This document shows, in pieces, positions 11,003-24,636 of a stretch of 64,000 nt of DNA; the stretch's first letter is position 1, and each line of letters begins with the position of its first letter. The position numbers and the translations under genes were made by a program. The notes below the pieces were generated by a model, which saw nothing but the letters and a program-made list of their open reading frames with translations, was not told where the DNA came from and did no database searches. Location: NCBI GenBank assembly GCA_032718865.1, contig JALUTQ010000019.1, forward strand, positions 26,691 to 90,690, written 5' to 3'. Origin of the DNA: Tilletia caries (lineage: Eukaryota; Basidiomycota; Exobasidiomycetes; Tilletiales; Tilletiaceae).

Positions 11003-13753
11003 TCAATTCGTGTTGAAAAGTTGCTTGGTTGCGGCCTGGATGTCCAAGACCGCGGACTGGGGCACGAGTGCGGTAGCCACCAGCGCGCCGTGCTCGTGCA
11101 GCGATCCGAAGCGGTCGCAGAGCGTGTCCGTAAAGCTTTCAAGCATCAGCTCCTCCAGCTTCTCAGGATCGCATGGGCGCGCGGTCGCGTAAAGTTGATG
11201 CATGTTCGCCCATTTGCGGGAGTGGAGAAGGTTGTGTCGCAGGTACCGATCATAGGACATGAACTCCGGTTGCTTGTCCTGGTATTCTTGGACCCACGCG
11301 CGCATCCGAGTCGTGCCGTGTCCTGTTCCGACATTGTGAAATTCCTTCTTCACCAGGTCGGAGTTCCACATCTCCTGCAGTTCCTCGTAGCCAGCGCGAC
11401 AGTCCTTCTCCACGGCCGCAAATGACCAGCGGCGATCATCTTCGTCCGGACCATCTTCCCCCTCCTTCCCTGACCTGTGTAGGGTCTTGTGGTGGAGAAA
11501 CATCATCAGCTCGTGCGGGTGCAGTTCGAAGCCGCCGAACCTCAAAGGCCAAAGAAGCATCGCTTCCTGAAGCTCGATGCTCTCCGCGTGCGAGGGAAAT
11601 GCCTTGCTCAACTCCGCGTTCAGCCAGGCGAATGCACCGATGCCGTGGGTAAAGACGGTGTCGAAGCGGTGAATCACCGTCCGGTACGCGTCGACGAAGG
11701 TGTCGTCGGGGAAGCCTATTGGGACTCCGCAGTTGCGAACAAGGAAGGCCGCGTACCGGTTGTAGATGTTGATCTTGCCTAGCAGCGAGCGAGCACCGCT
11801 GGCGCTCTCCAGCTCACGTCGCGCGGCCTCCGCATGCGAGTCGACAAGATATTCATCCACTGCCCAGCCGCCGTCCTCCTTCAGGAAAAGAACGCCCCAG
11901 CGCAAGGGACGTTGTGACCATTCCTTGCTCTTAGGGGCATTGCTGACCGCTGTTCCGCTGCTCGTGCCTGTCTCCGCACCGAAAGCGACTACCGTCAGCC
12001 CAGTCTTCTCCTCGTTCCAAGCGAGGCCCGTCAGCGCCGTAAATTCGCCCATGACCGCCCAGGCTCGAGATACGCGCTCGCTACCCGTAGACCAGATCCA
12101 AACGTCATCGTGGTTGCGATGTGCTGTAACGTCGGCTGCACACGCCAGAGCGATGTCAAGCACGACGAGGAGTAGCTCGTTTGAGACCGCGGACGCGAGC
12201 AGGCCGAAGGGTGTGCCACGCTGGTTAAGGCGCACCGCCATTTTCCCACTTCCATCACCGTTGCCGCCATCCTCTGTGATCCTCATTGGGAGCCGCAAGA
12301 ACGTGCCGTACCACGTGAGCCACTTTGGTGGCATCCCAAAGAACCGAAGCACATCGAGAGCGACGCGATGTGGCACGGAGGCACCAAAGTCGCGCAGGTC
12401 GGCGTGCATGAATGCCGCGTTCGAACGTGGAGCTCCGATGCGAAGTAACTGCACGTCCGCCGTCATCTGCTTGTACATCTCGGCATACTTCCGAGCAGGG
12501 AGCTGAGCCGTGACACCCGTTTTCCACGCACACTCGCCCTTGGTTCCGACACCGGCGTCGGATCCCTCGTAGGCAGCTTCAAAGCCACCTGCAGAGATAC
12601 TGCCACTGAGAAGCTCCGTCGTGGAGGACCTGTACGAGCTCGTCCGCTCCTGAAGAAGACCGCCGAAGCGAAGATCTAGGAGAGTCTGCTCCTGAGCTTG
12701 CGTTTTGTTCACTGCTCGCAGCAGCTCGAGCTGATTTTCTGTCTCCTCTGCGACCTTGTCATCGCCAGTTACCCCTCGAAACTCCGTGGGGACAGGCCAG
12801 GAGTCGTTCAAGTGTAGTTGGCTGAGAACTTGCGAGAATCGTACGGCCCACTTCGCTCCGACGACTTGCAGGAATACCGCCTGTACCACGTCCAGGGACA
12901 GGTGCAACCGCTCTTTACCGTTGAGGTGCACCTGAGAACTGGTCGCGACGCCCGAGGCAGGCCACTCCCACCTCTCGATGTTCCGCCACGTGGATGTGAA
13001 CGCCTCGCTCAGCTCGCCGAGAACTATCGGCTTGCGGGACTCGTCAAGCAACTGCCGGCGCATATCCTGTCCGTACTGCTTCGCATCCGCGGCGAGTGAC
13101 TCCATGGCGGTCTTGACATCCGCGGCCGTTACGCTCTCACCGAGGATACGATCGCCGAATCTCCGGGTTTCCGAGCGGGACTCCTCTAGCACCTTCAGCA
13201 GCGCTGGCTTTGCTCCGTGCTGCTCCAGGAAGTGGCGAACGTCGAAGCCGTTCTGGGGCTCGGTTGCGAAAGGAATGGGATCTTTGGACCGAGATTTATC
13301 CGTCTCCGCTCGCGACTTAGCACCCCCGAGGAGGTCGTCCTCGGCCGAGTCCTTACCGTCGCTGTCGATCCACTGCTGAAGGACATCACTGAAAAGGATC
13401 GCGTAGCCAGCCTGCTGTTGGACGGAGGTGATTTGCGCATCAAGCCGGCGCGATCACTCCTCTGCGGCTTTGAGAGACCGATGGCACGCAAACTTGTCCT
13501 GCCGTTCGAGGAAGTCGAGCGCCTTGCGTGCGCAATCCTTGGCCTTCTCGCAGTGCGCAAGCGGAAGCGTTCAAAGCGCCTCGGCCTTGACACGCAAGTT
13601 GGACCAGACATCGTCGCCTGCACCGACTTCCTTCTCCTTCTCACCCACGAGAAGGATCATCTCCTCGATGGCATCCTTCTGCGAGCGAAGTAGCTCCATC
13701 TTGCGAGCGATTGTCTCGCGCGCGATTGTGTTGCGAAGATCGTGATGAGGCAT
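11003..13753 (-). CDS. rvt: Cellular reverse transcriptase of the rvt family, frame crossed by two TGA codons
   Basis: The uninterrupted part is 729 codons (13192-11003). The same frame extends upstream to an ATG at 13753, giving 916 codons with TGA at 13573-13571 and 13456-13454. The upstream segment reads as a plausible helical, Lys/Glu-rich N-terminus (KAKDCARKALDFLERQ), as in rvt proteins. RT motifs: A, FMHADLRDFGASVPH (Asp at about 452); B-like, RGTPFGLLASAVSNELLL; C, RNHDDVWIW (HDD at about 548-550, the place of YxDD). The pattern fits the single-copy, host-encoded rvt genes described in fungi and other eukaryotes, which lack the endonuclease and RNase H of retroelements; none is seen here. 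No repeats flank it. Both TGAs would be CGA (Arg) before a CpG-to-TpG change, suggesting recent decay. Readthrough, an unrecognised intron, or a downstream start are alternatives. Confidence 0.75.
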
Positions 13754-14242
13754 TGTGTAAATCTGCGATACGATGATGGAAGCACAGGGAGTGTTAGAAG
13801 GATGGGGGAAAAGAGGGTAAGCGGGTCACGCGGTCACGGTAGAGGCTGAAGGGGGTACGATGCGTCCGAACCAAATCAACATGGACGTTCTTGTTCTTGT
13901 TGTGTCGCATTCCGCCGAGGTTAATATAGCTCAGGCAGCTCAGGTATAGCGCGCAGTCGAATATAAGTCACTCCTCTTGCTGCGGCCTGCGCAGCGCGCA
14001 GTTACGCACGGCGCCCCCTCGGTCCTGCACGTTTCGGCCCTCCCTGAGCCAGGCCAACGCATGGGGTACTCCTGCGAGATCACTCCCGTCACGTCCCATA
14101 GTCGTCTCGTCGTTACGGACGTTCGCAGCAGTCAGACAGGTTCCGTAGCTGGTGCATGTCACAGCCAAAAACAAACAAACAACCGTTCACTTGCTGATGC
14201 GCTGATGTTTACAATTTCACGTATAGCTTGCCATAGAAATGG
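13754..14242. other. Intergenic region upstream of rvt
   Basis: 489 bp between the rvt start and the 3' end of the next minus-strand gene. It should hold the rvt promoter and 5' UTR. No clear TATA box or repeat was noticed; short ORFs here look incidental. Confidence 0.4.
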
Positions 14243-17350
<3,108 letters not shown>

Positions 17351-19257
17351 GGCCTTCGATGTTGATGTTGATGTTGATATCGATGTCGAGGTTGAAGGGC
17401 CTGAGAAGAAGGGAAGATGGAAGATGGAAGGTCAGCGAGACGACGGTAGAGGAGATAATGTTGCACTACATACTCACCAGCAGGGGTCCGACTGCGCGCG
17501 CTCCCATCAGGAGAGAGCAGTGAGATGAGCGCGAGCTCAGTAGCAGCGTTGATCATCGCCGTCGCCGTCCTCGCTGTCCTTGTCGTCGTCGTAGCCCTTT
17601 TCGGATTTCGTCGGACATCGGATTCTTTCCGCTTCATTTCTTCGCCTCTTGTCCATTTCTCTGACATTTGTACTTCCTCCTTCCTACCACATCAATCCCA
17701 CTCTTTCACCACGACGTACAGCGACCTGCGAGAAATCACTGCAGAAGATGCTGTCCAGATCAGCAGTGGCCAGACTGTCCCTGCTCAGCTTGTATTGACT
17801 GATGAGAGCACAGCCAGCTGACCGCCTCTTCTCCCCCTTTTCCCATCCTCGTCTTCGCTGAGTTTCTTTCCCTGTCCGCTCCTCTTTTACCTTTGGAGCA
17901 GCAGGGGGACATTTACCTCTGTCTCTTGGGCGGATCTCCAGACTCTTCCATGCACAAGGTCAAGTTCGGGATCGTCGATCACTCTCCAATCCTTCCGGGC
18001 CCATTCGCTCATTCTCCAGCTCAATTTTCTTCATCAAGTTCTCTCTCCAGATGATTTATACAGGATTCTATCGTCTCAATCGCAGCTCGGCATCTATCAA
18101 CAGAGCCCCTGTTCGCTTCAGCTCCACGCCTTCGAACTTTGGGACTTGGGAGGAGTCCTTCGAGTCTTCCAAGCTCATCAAACTTCGTTCGCCGGGATTC
18201 TCACCTGATTCGTGTGGTCATCGAAATGCCGTCCATCCACGTTAGTACTTCACCACCGTTCCACCGCGGCTCGTCGATGCTACTCAGCATCAATGCAATC
18301 ATGCCGCATCTACGCCTCAGGCAAATACGAGGAGGTCGAGCGGAGTCGCGGAGATACCCGTACGGCCTGAACCCGACGATTCCTTACATGTGCCGCGTCA
18401 AGTGCCCCAAGATTCTCACCGACAACACCGGCACAATTCGCTATGACGGCGTTAGGTACCCTGACGCACCTCACTGATCCGTAATGCGGCTGTAAGCCCT
18501 ACCACCAGTCGTTTCATCGAAGCACCCAATCCTGCATTGTCTCTGCTACCATTATGCACTTTCGACCCTCTGTCTTCAGTTTCTTCAATATGCCTATGTA
18601 CCGCCTCTTCTCTTCTTCTCACTCACCCTATTCAATCTTAAAATTGCTGGTCAAAGATGAATCTGGTCGAAAAACTGAGAAACGGCAGGGTCAGAGAAAA
18701 GAAGTTCAACGGACAAGAGCAACAGAGAGAGATTGAAGAAGCTCACCAATGCGATTTCCTCGGCGCCAACAGGAAAGACGCGTAATGGGATCGAGGCACC
18801 AGTTTGATCATATTCTCCTAGTCAAAGTGCCTGCCATCTCGGACCTGAATGGAGTAAAGGGCTGTGCCAGGATATCCCGGAGCCGGAGCTGAAGACCTGC
18901 GTCGATTGGGCGGGACAGGGCTGGAATGCTCGTTGGCGAGTTTGCGTTGCTTCATACGCTTGTTGTGCCGAAGACCGTGAGTAAAAACGCCGTCTACCGC
19001 AAGGAAGCTCCCCTAAGCAAGTCTCGAGCCCTTCGTCACCCGGTATGCCGGCTGTGCGCAGGGCCTGCCCCGCCCCCGTTCTGGAGGAGCGGTGCACGGC
19101 ATTCACACCCCTGGCATTTACCCTGGAGGGCGCCGCCCATATCGAGGCAACGGAGGTGCTCAAGTACTGGCGCGGGGTTATGCACTCTTTCTCTTACATG
19201 TTCAACGCTATTTCTATTTCTCTCCTTAGGTCCAGAGCAGAGACATTTGCGCTCCGT
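17351..19257. other. Intergenic / 5' region with no well supported gene
   Basis: Probably holds a short first exon and promoter of the minus-strand gene ending at 14243 (donor-like GTGAGT near 17486). A plus-strand ORF at 17525-17821 begins with a hydrophobic run (AALIIAVAVLAVLVVVVALFG) but overlaps that presumed 5' exon and has no other support. Remaining ORFs are under 115 codons and unrecognised. Confidence 0.35.
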
Positions 19258-19978
19258 CTATACTAGGTCCCTCATTTGAGCCTTTTGTCCCCCCTTCTTG
19301 TCTTCCGTTTGTACTTCTTCATAACCACCAACATCAATCCACCTTTTCACCGCAAGACCCACAACCGCCATTGTACCATCAACCGCAAAGAATATCCCCC
19401 AACCTAGCGCCTTGCCATTCCATTTCCCCCTTTTGACCAGGGAAATTTCAGCCTGTTTGTGGTGCCTGGACTTGAGCGCGATCATCGAGGCAGAGCTGAT
19501 GCGGTCGACTGTCTCGTTTTGTACGGGATCTCGATGTGTGTCCGCCGTCGGAGTCGCTGCAGCAACATCAGAACGTCTTTCTTTTTTCGGGGAGGCACCG
19601 GAGTGACCATATCCAGGGATGTGAGGGCCCTTGGGCAGATTTTGAGAGATCAAACCCGTCACCGTCCTGAAGGTGAGTGTCGAGTCCGATGGCCCACCAA
19701 CGGGGCCTGTCACGTTGCGTTTTGACGTCCGGTCAGAGAGAGCTTTGGAAAAGCTTTTGACTCCGGCTTGGTCGTGTGGCTCGTCCACGCCCGGCTCGGT
19801 TGACGACGTATGGGGGGACCTCGGTACCGGAGATGCTAACAAGGATGCAGCGTATTGCGATTGTCAGTACCAACGTCATACATTGCTGATCACATGTTGA
19901 TCCAATGGACTTACCTTGAACGGCGAGCACCAGAACGAGCACCAGCAGGATCAAAGCAGTATTATTGAGCATCTTCAT
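19258..19978 (-). CDS. Small secreted protein with signal peptide, two exons
   Basis: Exon 1 is 19978-19915 and exon 2 is 19835-19258, joined through a GTAAGT donor and TTAG acceptor to 213 codons without a stop. The first 20 residues (MKMLNNTALILLVLVLVLAV) form a clear signal peptide. The remainder is polar, Ser/Thr/Lys-rich and has almost no Cys. A weakly hydrophobic segment lies near the C-terminus (WGIFFAVDGTMAVVGLAV), which could be a second membrane span followed by a charged tail. I recognise no family. It could be a candidate effector or a cell-wall/membrane protein, but only secretion or membrane insertion is supported. Confidence 0.55.
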
Positions 19979-20427
19979 TCTCTAGGGCCTAGATGGGTTG
20001 GAGTGATAGTCGCTAGATGTGGAAGAGTCGAGATGTGCTGCGCAGGTGAAGTGAAGGGCCGAGTGTTGGAAAATGACGTGTTGTGGAAGCACGAAAGGAC
20101 GCGGACTCGGAAGGAAGTGCCTGCGTAGCGCTGATGTCGACGGATGAGTGAAGGAAGGCTCGCGGTAGCTTGAGCGAAGCGGAGAAGCGAAGAAGTGAAA
20201 AAGTGAAGAGAAGAGTTTGAGCTCGAAGGACCTGCCTGGAGCGAAGAAAGAGAGGACGGAGTGGACAGAGGATTTGATGGAAAAGGGAAGATACACTCTC
20301 GGGTCCTCTTGACCTTCTTGTATGGACTTCCATCTCCAAAGGAACGCGGAGGAAGGAGATGTACAGCTGGCATGTTTCGACTTTCGATTCGCTGTAAAAT
20401 TAGGGGGTTTCGTCAGTGCGGTGAGCA

Positions 20428-20582
20428 TGCGTGCTCGAACATTCTGGCTCATTTCGCTGCTCGAAACTTTGATCGAACATCCGGCGCTTCGGTGATTCCT
20501 CAATGAGCGATGTGCCAGAATGTTCGTGAGCCAAAACGCGCTTCGAGGCCGCGTTTTGGTCCATGTACATTCTGGCACACCT
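20428..20582. repeat. Imperfect inverted repeat around CATTCTGGC / GCCAGAATG
   Basis: GCTCGAACATTCTGGC near 20432 is mirrored by GCCAGAATGTTCG near 20516, and a further GTACATTCTGGCACAC occurs near 20565. GCGTTTTGG also appears facing its own complement (CCAAAACGC). Small palindromic sequence of unknown role next to the 20625-21072 element. Confidence 0.4.
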
Positions 20583-20624
20583 CATTTCAATTCATTCTCC
20601 TTCTTATTTTCTTGACACTCGGTG

Positions 20625-21072
20625 AGGCGGTGATCAGTTGCGAGCGCGCTCACCTTGAAAAATGAGCGCGCGCTCTGTTTTTTTTTTTGGGCCGACATGA
20701 AAGCGCACGCATGTTCAGTTCCGCGTTTTCAGAGCCGGGGGCCCAAAAATTTCAGAGCGCCCTCACTCAGTTCTGAGCGCGGCGCTGGGCCGACCTATTT
20801 CGATCGGCCCACCTCTTCGAGCGCGCGCTCTGGCTCCCGCTCGATTACAGAAGCATCACGTGACGTTTGTATTGATCACAAAATCAATACAAACCACAAA
20901 ATGAGAAAGCAGAGGCCGAGCCGGAGAAAGCAGAGCGCACTTTCCGGCGCAAGCGTTGTTCAGTTGTGGGCGCGCGCTCTGAGAAGCAGATTTTCAGAGC
21001 GCGGCGCGAGGGGCCTCGCGCTCTGTGTTTGAGCGCCCTTTTTGAGCGCGCGCCCGCAACTGATCACCGCCT
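20625..21072. mobile_element. 448-bp MITE-like element with 18-bp perfect TIRs
   Basis: AGGCGGTGATCAGTTGCG at 20625-20642 is matched exactly in reverse complement at 21055-21072, and similarity continues inward into GCGCGCTC-rich sequence. The interior is packed with GAGCGCGCGCTC-type palindromic words and has no ORF of note. A diverged copy of one end lies at 23866-23883 (two mismatches, followed by a shared TCACCTT). I could not settle a target-site duplication. Classified as a miniature inverted-repeat element on structure alone. Confidence 0.65.
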
Positions 21073-22549
21073 GAAGGGTCGCGCACGGGGTCTTCATTTG
21101 GAGCGGTCAAAACTGCACATTTCAATGACCAAAATGAAGAACATGTATGAATGCACACCTCTGACGAAACCCCTTATTGAGATGAGAAAAGCTAGGAAGA
21201 GATGAAGAGAAGAAGGGCGTCAGACGACAAGCAAGAAGAGCGTCGAGTCATGGGCCTGAATATGTACATTACACTGATACACATGTATGACAGGCGACAG
21301 CCGGTGTATGGCGTATGCAACGGTATTTTGCCAGCACAGACGTGTACCGCTGGCACGTTTCGATTCGCTGAAAAATGGAGATGAGGAAAGCTGGGAGGAG
21401 ATGGAGGCGTGGAGCATGGAGGGAAGAATGGCGACAGCCGATAAACCAGAACGTTACATGTATGAAAATTTTGACGCAAGTCCGGGACAACTTACCTGAA
21501 AGGTAGAGGCAGTCGTCACTGGCCGTTGTGCAGACTCAGAGAGCAGAAGGCAACGGAAGACGTGGTTGTTTTGCGTGTAGTGGTAGAAGTAGAGTATGAG
21601 GGAGGGAATCGACAAAGTGGAAGTCGCTTTTTATACACACAAGTCTGGAAGAGCCTTCGGCCCAACCGTGACCCGTGGGCTGACCTACATATGGTTAGAT
21701 CGATAGTAGTAGTCATCAACATATGTGGCATTCTGGCGAGTTTCCGGTACTCAGGCCGCAGGCGATGGACGATCAATCATGGGCTCGAATTTTGCATGAA
21801 GGAAGAGGAAGGGTGAAACAGAAAACAGGTATAGATGTGGCTGGCTGATTGAGGATGCTGCTCTGAAGGGGGCTTATGGTAGATGTACATGCTCAAAAAG
21901 ACCTCGCAACTCACTACTGTTGCTACTTGGGCGCCGCCCGCAACGCCGATGGATCCGGAAAAAAGGGGGGGGGGGGACGAAGGAGGAGAGGGCCGTCTTA
22001 ATGTCTCTGCATGCGCTCGCGATTGCTCTGAGCTGGTTGCGGTCGCGCGGATTACGGATATGCTTGAGGCTTGAAGCTATGAGACATCAGTCGAGGCAGA
22101 TGAGAGACCTGTCGAGTTGTGGGATGGCTGCTGTGGGGTGCGTGACTGTTGCTGATGCGGACGGTGTTCGATCTTTGGTTTCTGCTGTTATTGCTGTAGA
22201 ATGTAGTCCCCGGGCGACCGGAAGGCCTCGACTGCGGGCGATGGAATGCAGGATGCTCTGAGCGATGTGCGGTGCTGACCGAGGGGAAGCGAAGGACCAA
22301 GGATATGATGGGAGGCAGGACTCGGGAAACCTGTTGCCTAATGATGCAAAGAACGATGCCTTGTGCTTGACTCTTGAGCCCGCGCCCAGCCGGGTCGTTG
22401 AACGTTGGCGATGTGTGGCAGGCCGAGGATTGTCTGGCCGTCGTGCGAGCCGCGAGGGAGGAAAACCGCGGTCAGTTAAGTTGGAAACCTGGAATCTCTC
22501 TCGAATTCCCGCCCGGTCGATCTACGGAATGCGCACCTTCTCCGTCTGA
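21073..22549. other. Intergenic, AT/GC-mixed, with a second copy of a short flanking repeat
   Basis: No supported gene. The words TGGCACGTTTCGATTCGCTGAAAA near 21352-21375 echo TGGCATGTTTCGACTTTCGATTCGCTGTAAAA near 20369-20400, so part of this stretch may be duplicated around the MITE. A G12 run lies at about 21966-21977. Confidence 0.35.
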
Positions 22550-23670
22550 CTGAGCTGTTCAGAGCAGTCGGCAAACTTGCAGTCGAGCTCCGAGCACCGA
22601 TCCGTCGTCACGCTCATCATTTCGATTTTGGCTTCTGGCAGGGACAATAGAGATGAGAGAACAGATAATGGGGGAGTGATGATTGCAAAGGGGAGTCCAA
22701 GGCGGGTCAAGTATCCGTTTCAGACGTCTGTTCGGAAGGAGGAGAAGGTGAGCTTCATCCAAGGTGTGCTGTCGAGTGTTTTGCAGATCTGAAAAGCCAG
22801 TGAATAAGGGCAAAGTGGCGCTAGTAGCTCAAGCCCCAATAGGGGTATCCCTCACCTCCATATTCTGGAATTTCATCGACCAACTCCACTGCTGTCCGTC
22901 GATGCGACTTGAAAGGGGGGTCTATCAGGGTCAATTGCTATTTGCTGGTCGCCGATGGAGATGCCGTGTTGGCCGTCATGGAAGGTGAGGTTGCCCATGT
23001 TCGCTCCAGAGCCGGCTTCCATCAAGACGCCCTGTTGGCTGTTGGATGATGAATTGTGTTCGGGTTCGCTCTGTTGCCTTCAAAGCCGTTTCGTGTCACT
23101 CGTCTGCGTTGCGCTTCAGTCTCGGAAAGTTGGGCATCCTGTTCTTCGAAGGGAGGAGAGAGATCGTCAGTAAATCGATGAGGGTCCAGTGATTGCCGAT
23201 GTGGCATTTCGAAGGCAGCCTCCGCTCACTGGTTTGCTGTATGATGCTGTACACCACCAGGGTCGGCACGGCTGGTGAGCGGCTGGTACTGCCACTGGGA
23301 CCGCTGCTGCTGGCCTGCTGCTGCTTGAACCGCCCATACCGAGCGAAGCCGATGTGATGGGCGGTGTCATGTAGGGACCGGGCGTCATTGTCCGTACGCC
23401 GTCACGTCCCGTCCTGGATGTAAGAGAGAATGGCAAGAGAGGTAGGCTGGTTGTCGTGATCCTGGAAATACATCATACATGTAACATGGGTTCGAAGGTC
23501 AAGTATTTGCCGAACGGGAACTGGGAAGACACCTTTAACACTCACAGAAGTTGATTGTTGATGCTGCATACTGCGGTCTGCAGCACGTAATGCTTTGCAG
23601 CTTGCTGGAAACGTGAGGAAGGCGTTAGGCGGAACCGCGGAAGCGAAAGATGGAGGAAAAGATGGCATGA
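22550..23670 (-). pseudogene. Decayed beta-helix protein relic (GH55 glucanase / pectate-lyase-like)
   Basis: On the minus strand near 23050-22925 one frame reads SNSQQGVLMEAGSGANMGNL followed by TFHDGQHGISIGDQQIAI. This resembles the conserved core of GH55/pectate-lyase-3 proteins, where a Gly-rich helix coil is followed by a GNQQF-type turn. The expected continuation (QQWSWSMKFQNMEV, matching a WxWxW...NC coil) is present but in another frame, about 40 nt on. Upstream minus-strand pieces from about 23670 (MPSFPPSFASAV) could be the 5' exons, but I could not thread a complete splice model. Best read as a degraded or frameshifted gene. Confidence 0.35.
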
Positions 23671-23865
23671 TCAACGATGTGCGAGGAGACAGGAGTGAAG
23701 ACAAAACTGAGAGGAGATGGGTATGGTATGATAGGACTGTAGGTCTGTAGGAAAAAGACAGATGAGGGACGCGATGCTCTGAGCGATGTAGAACTGCGAA
23801 GCAGGCGGACCGGTAGAGATGAATAGGGAAGCGCACAGGAATCAGGATAGGACTTGACAGCTGAG

Positions 23866-23883
23866 AGGCGGTGGTCAGTTACG
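23866..23883. repeat. Diverged single end of the 20625-type element
   Basis: AGGCGGTGGTCAGTTACG differs from the 18-bp TIR at 20625 by two bases and is followed by a TCACCTT shared with that element. No matching opposite end was found nearby. Confidence 0.45.
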
Positions 23884-24636
23884 CAAGTAAAAAATCACCT
23901 TGGTCAGATGGTCAGCAGTCTAGGAGTGGGTCATGGTCAGTGATTCAGTGTTGGCACTTGGCAGCGACATTGCCGCGTTGGCCTATGGCCATGGAGATTG
24001 GAGATTCTCACAGACCACAGAGAATCAACAGGCGACGTTGTTGACAGCTGAATTGAAGATGGATCATGGAGAAGAGGGGGAGTGGGGGATGAACGGCTGC
24101 GGGCACTTACGGACCGGCCTCGGCCGACATGAAGGTGATGAAATGAAATGAGGCGGCGACGATATGAGGCCAGAGACTCGACTACAGCTTTAACATATCT
24201 AGGACAAGGAGTAACTCACTGTGCCATCCGAGGTAGTTTCCAGTTGGTGGAAACCCCGTGAAAACTCGATAGTTTTCGACGCCGAAAACTAACGAATGCG
24301 CAGCAGTTTTTGTGGCAACTATGAGTCTGTCGAAACGGAAACGTGTCTGAATTCAGGAATCTGTGTCGTGTCTGTGGTACAATGGTAGTCGTGCGCAGCA
24401 TGAGAATAGGAATTTCCTCCTTCATGACCGTGGATCTCGCCCCGATCCTCAACCAGCGGTACCCATCGGCTCACATGACCTTCCAAGCAACCTTCCGCCA
24501 TAGCCCGAAAGCCGACGCCTGGCCATTCTCCGTCGAATCCAGCCCTTCCCCGTCACACCTCCCTCCCCTGGAAGCAAGACTCGTCCCGAGTCATTCCCTC
24601 TCCTCTCCGTTTCCTTGTTCCAACTCCCGCAAGATC

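Noticed and set aside
11766..12506. 246-codon plus-strand ORF
   Set aside because: Lies antisense to the RT core of rvt; no domain or splice support.
24365..24440. Possible tRNA (TGGTACAATGGTAG A-box-like word)
   Set aside because: No B box and no foldable stems downstream.
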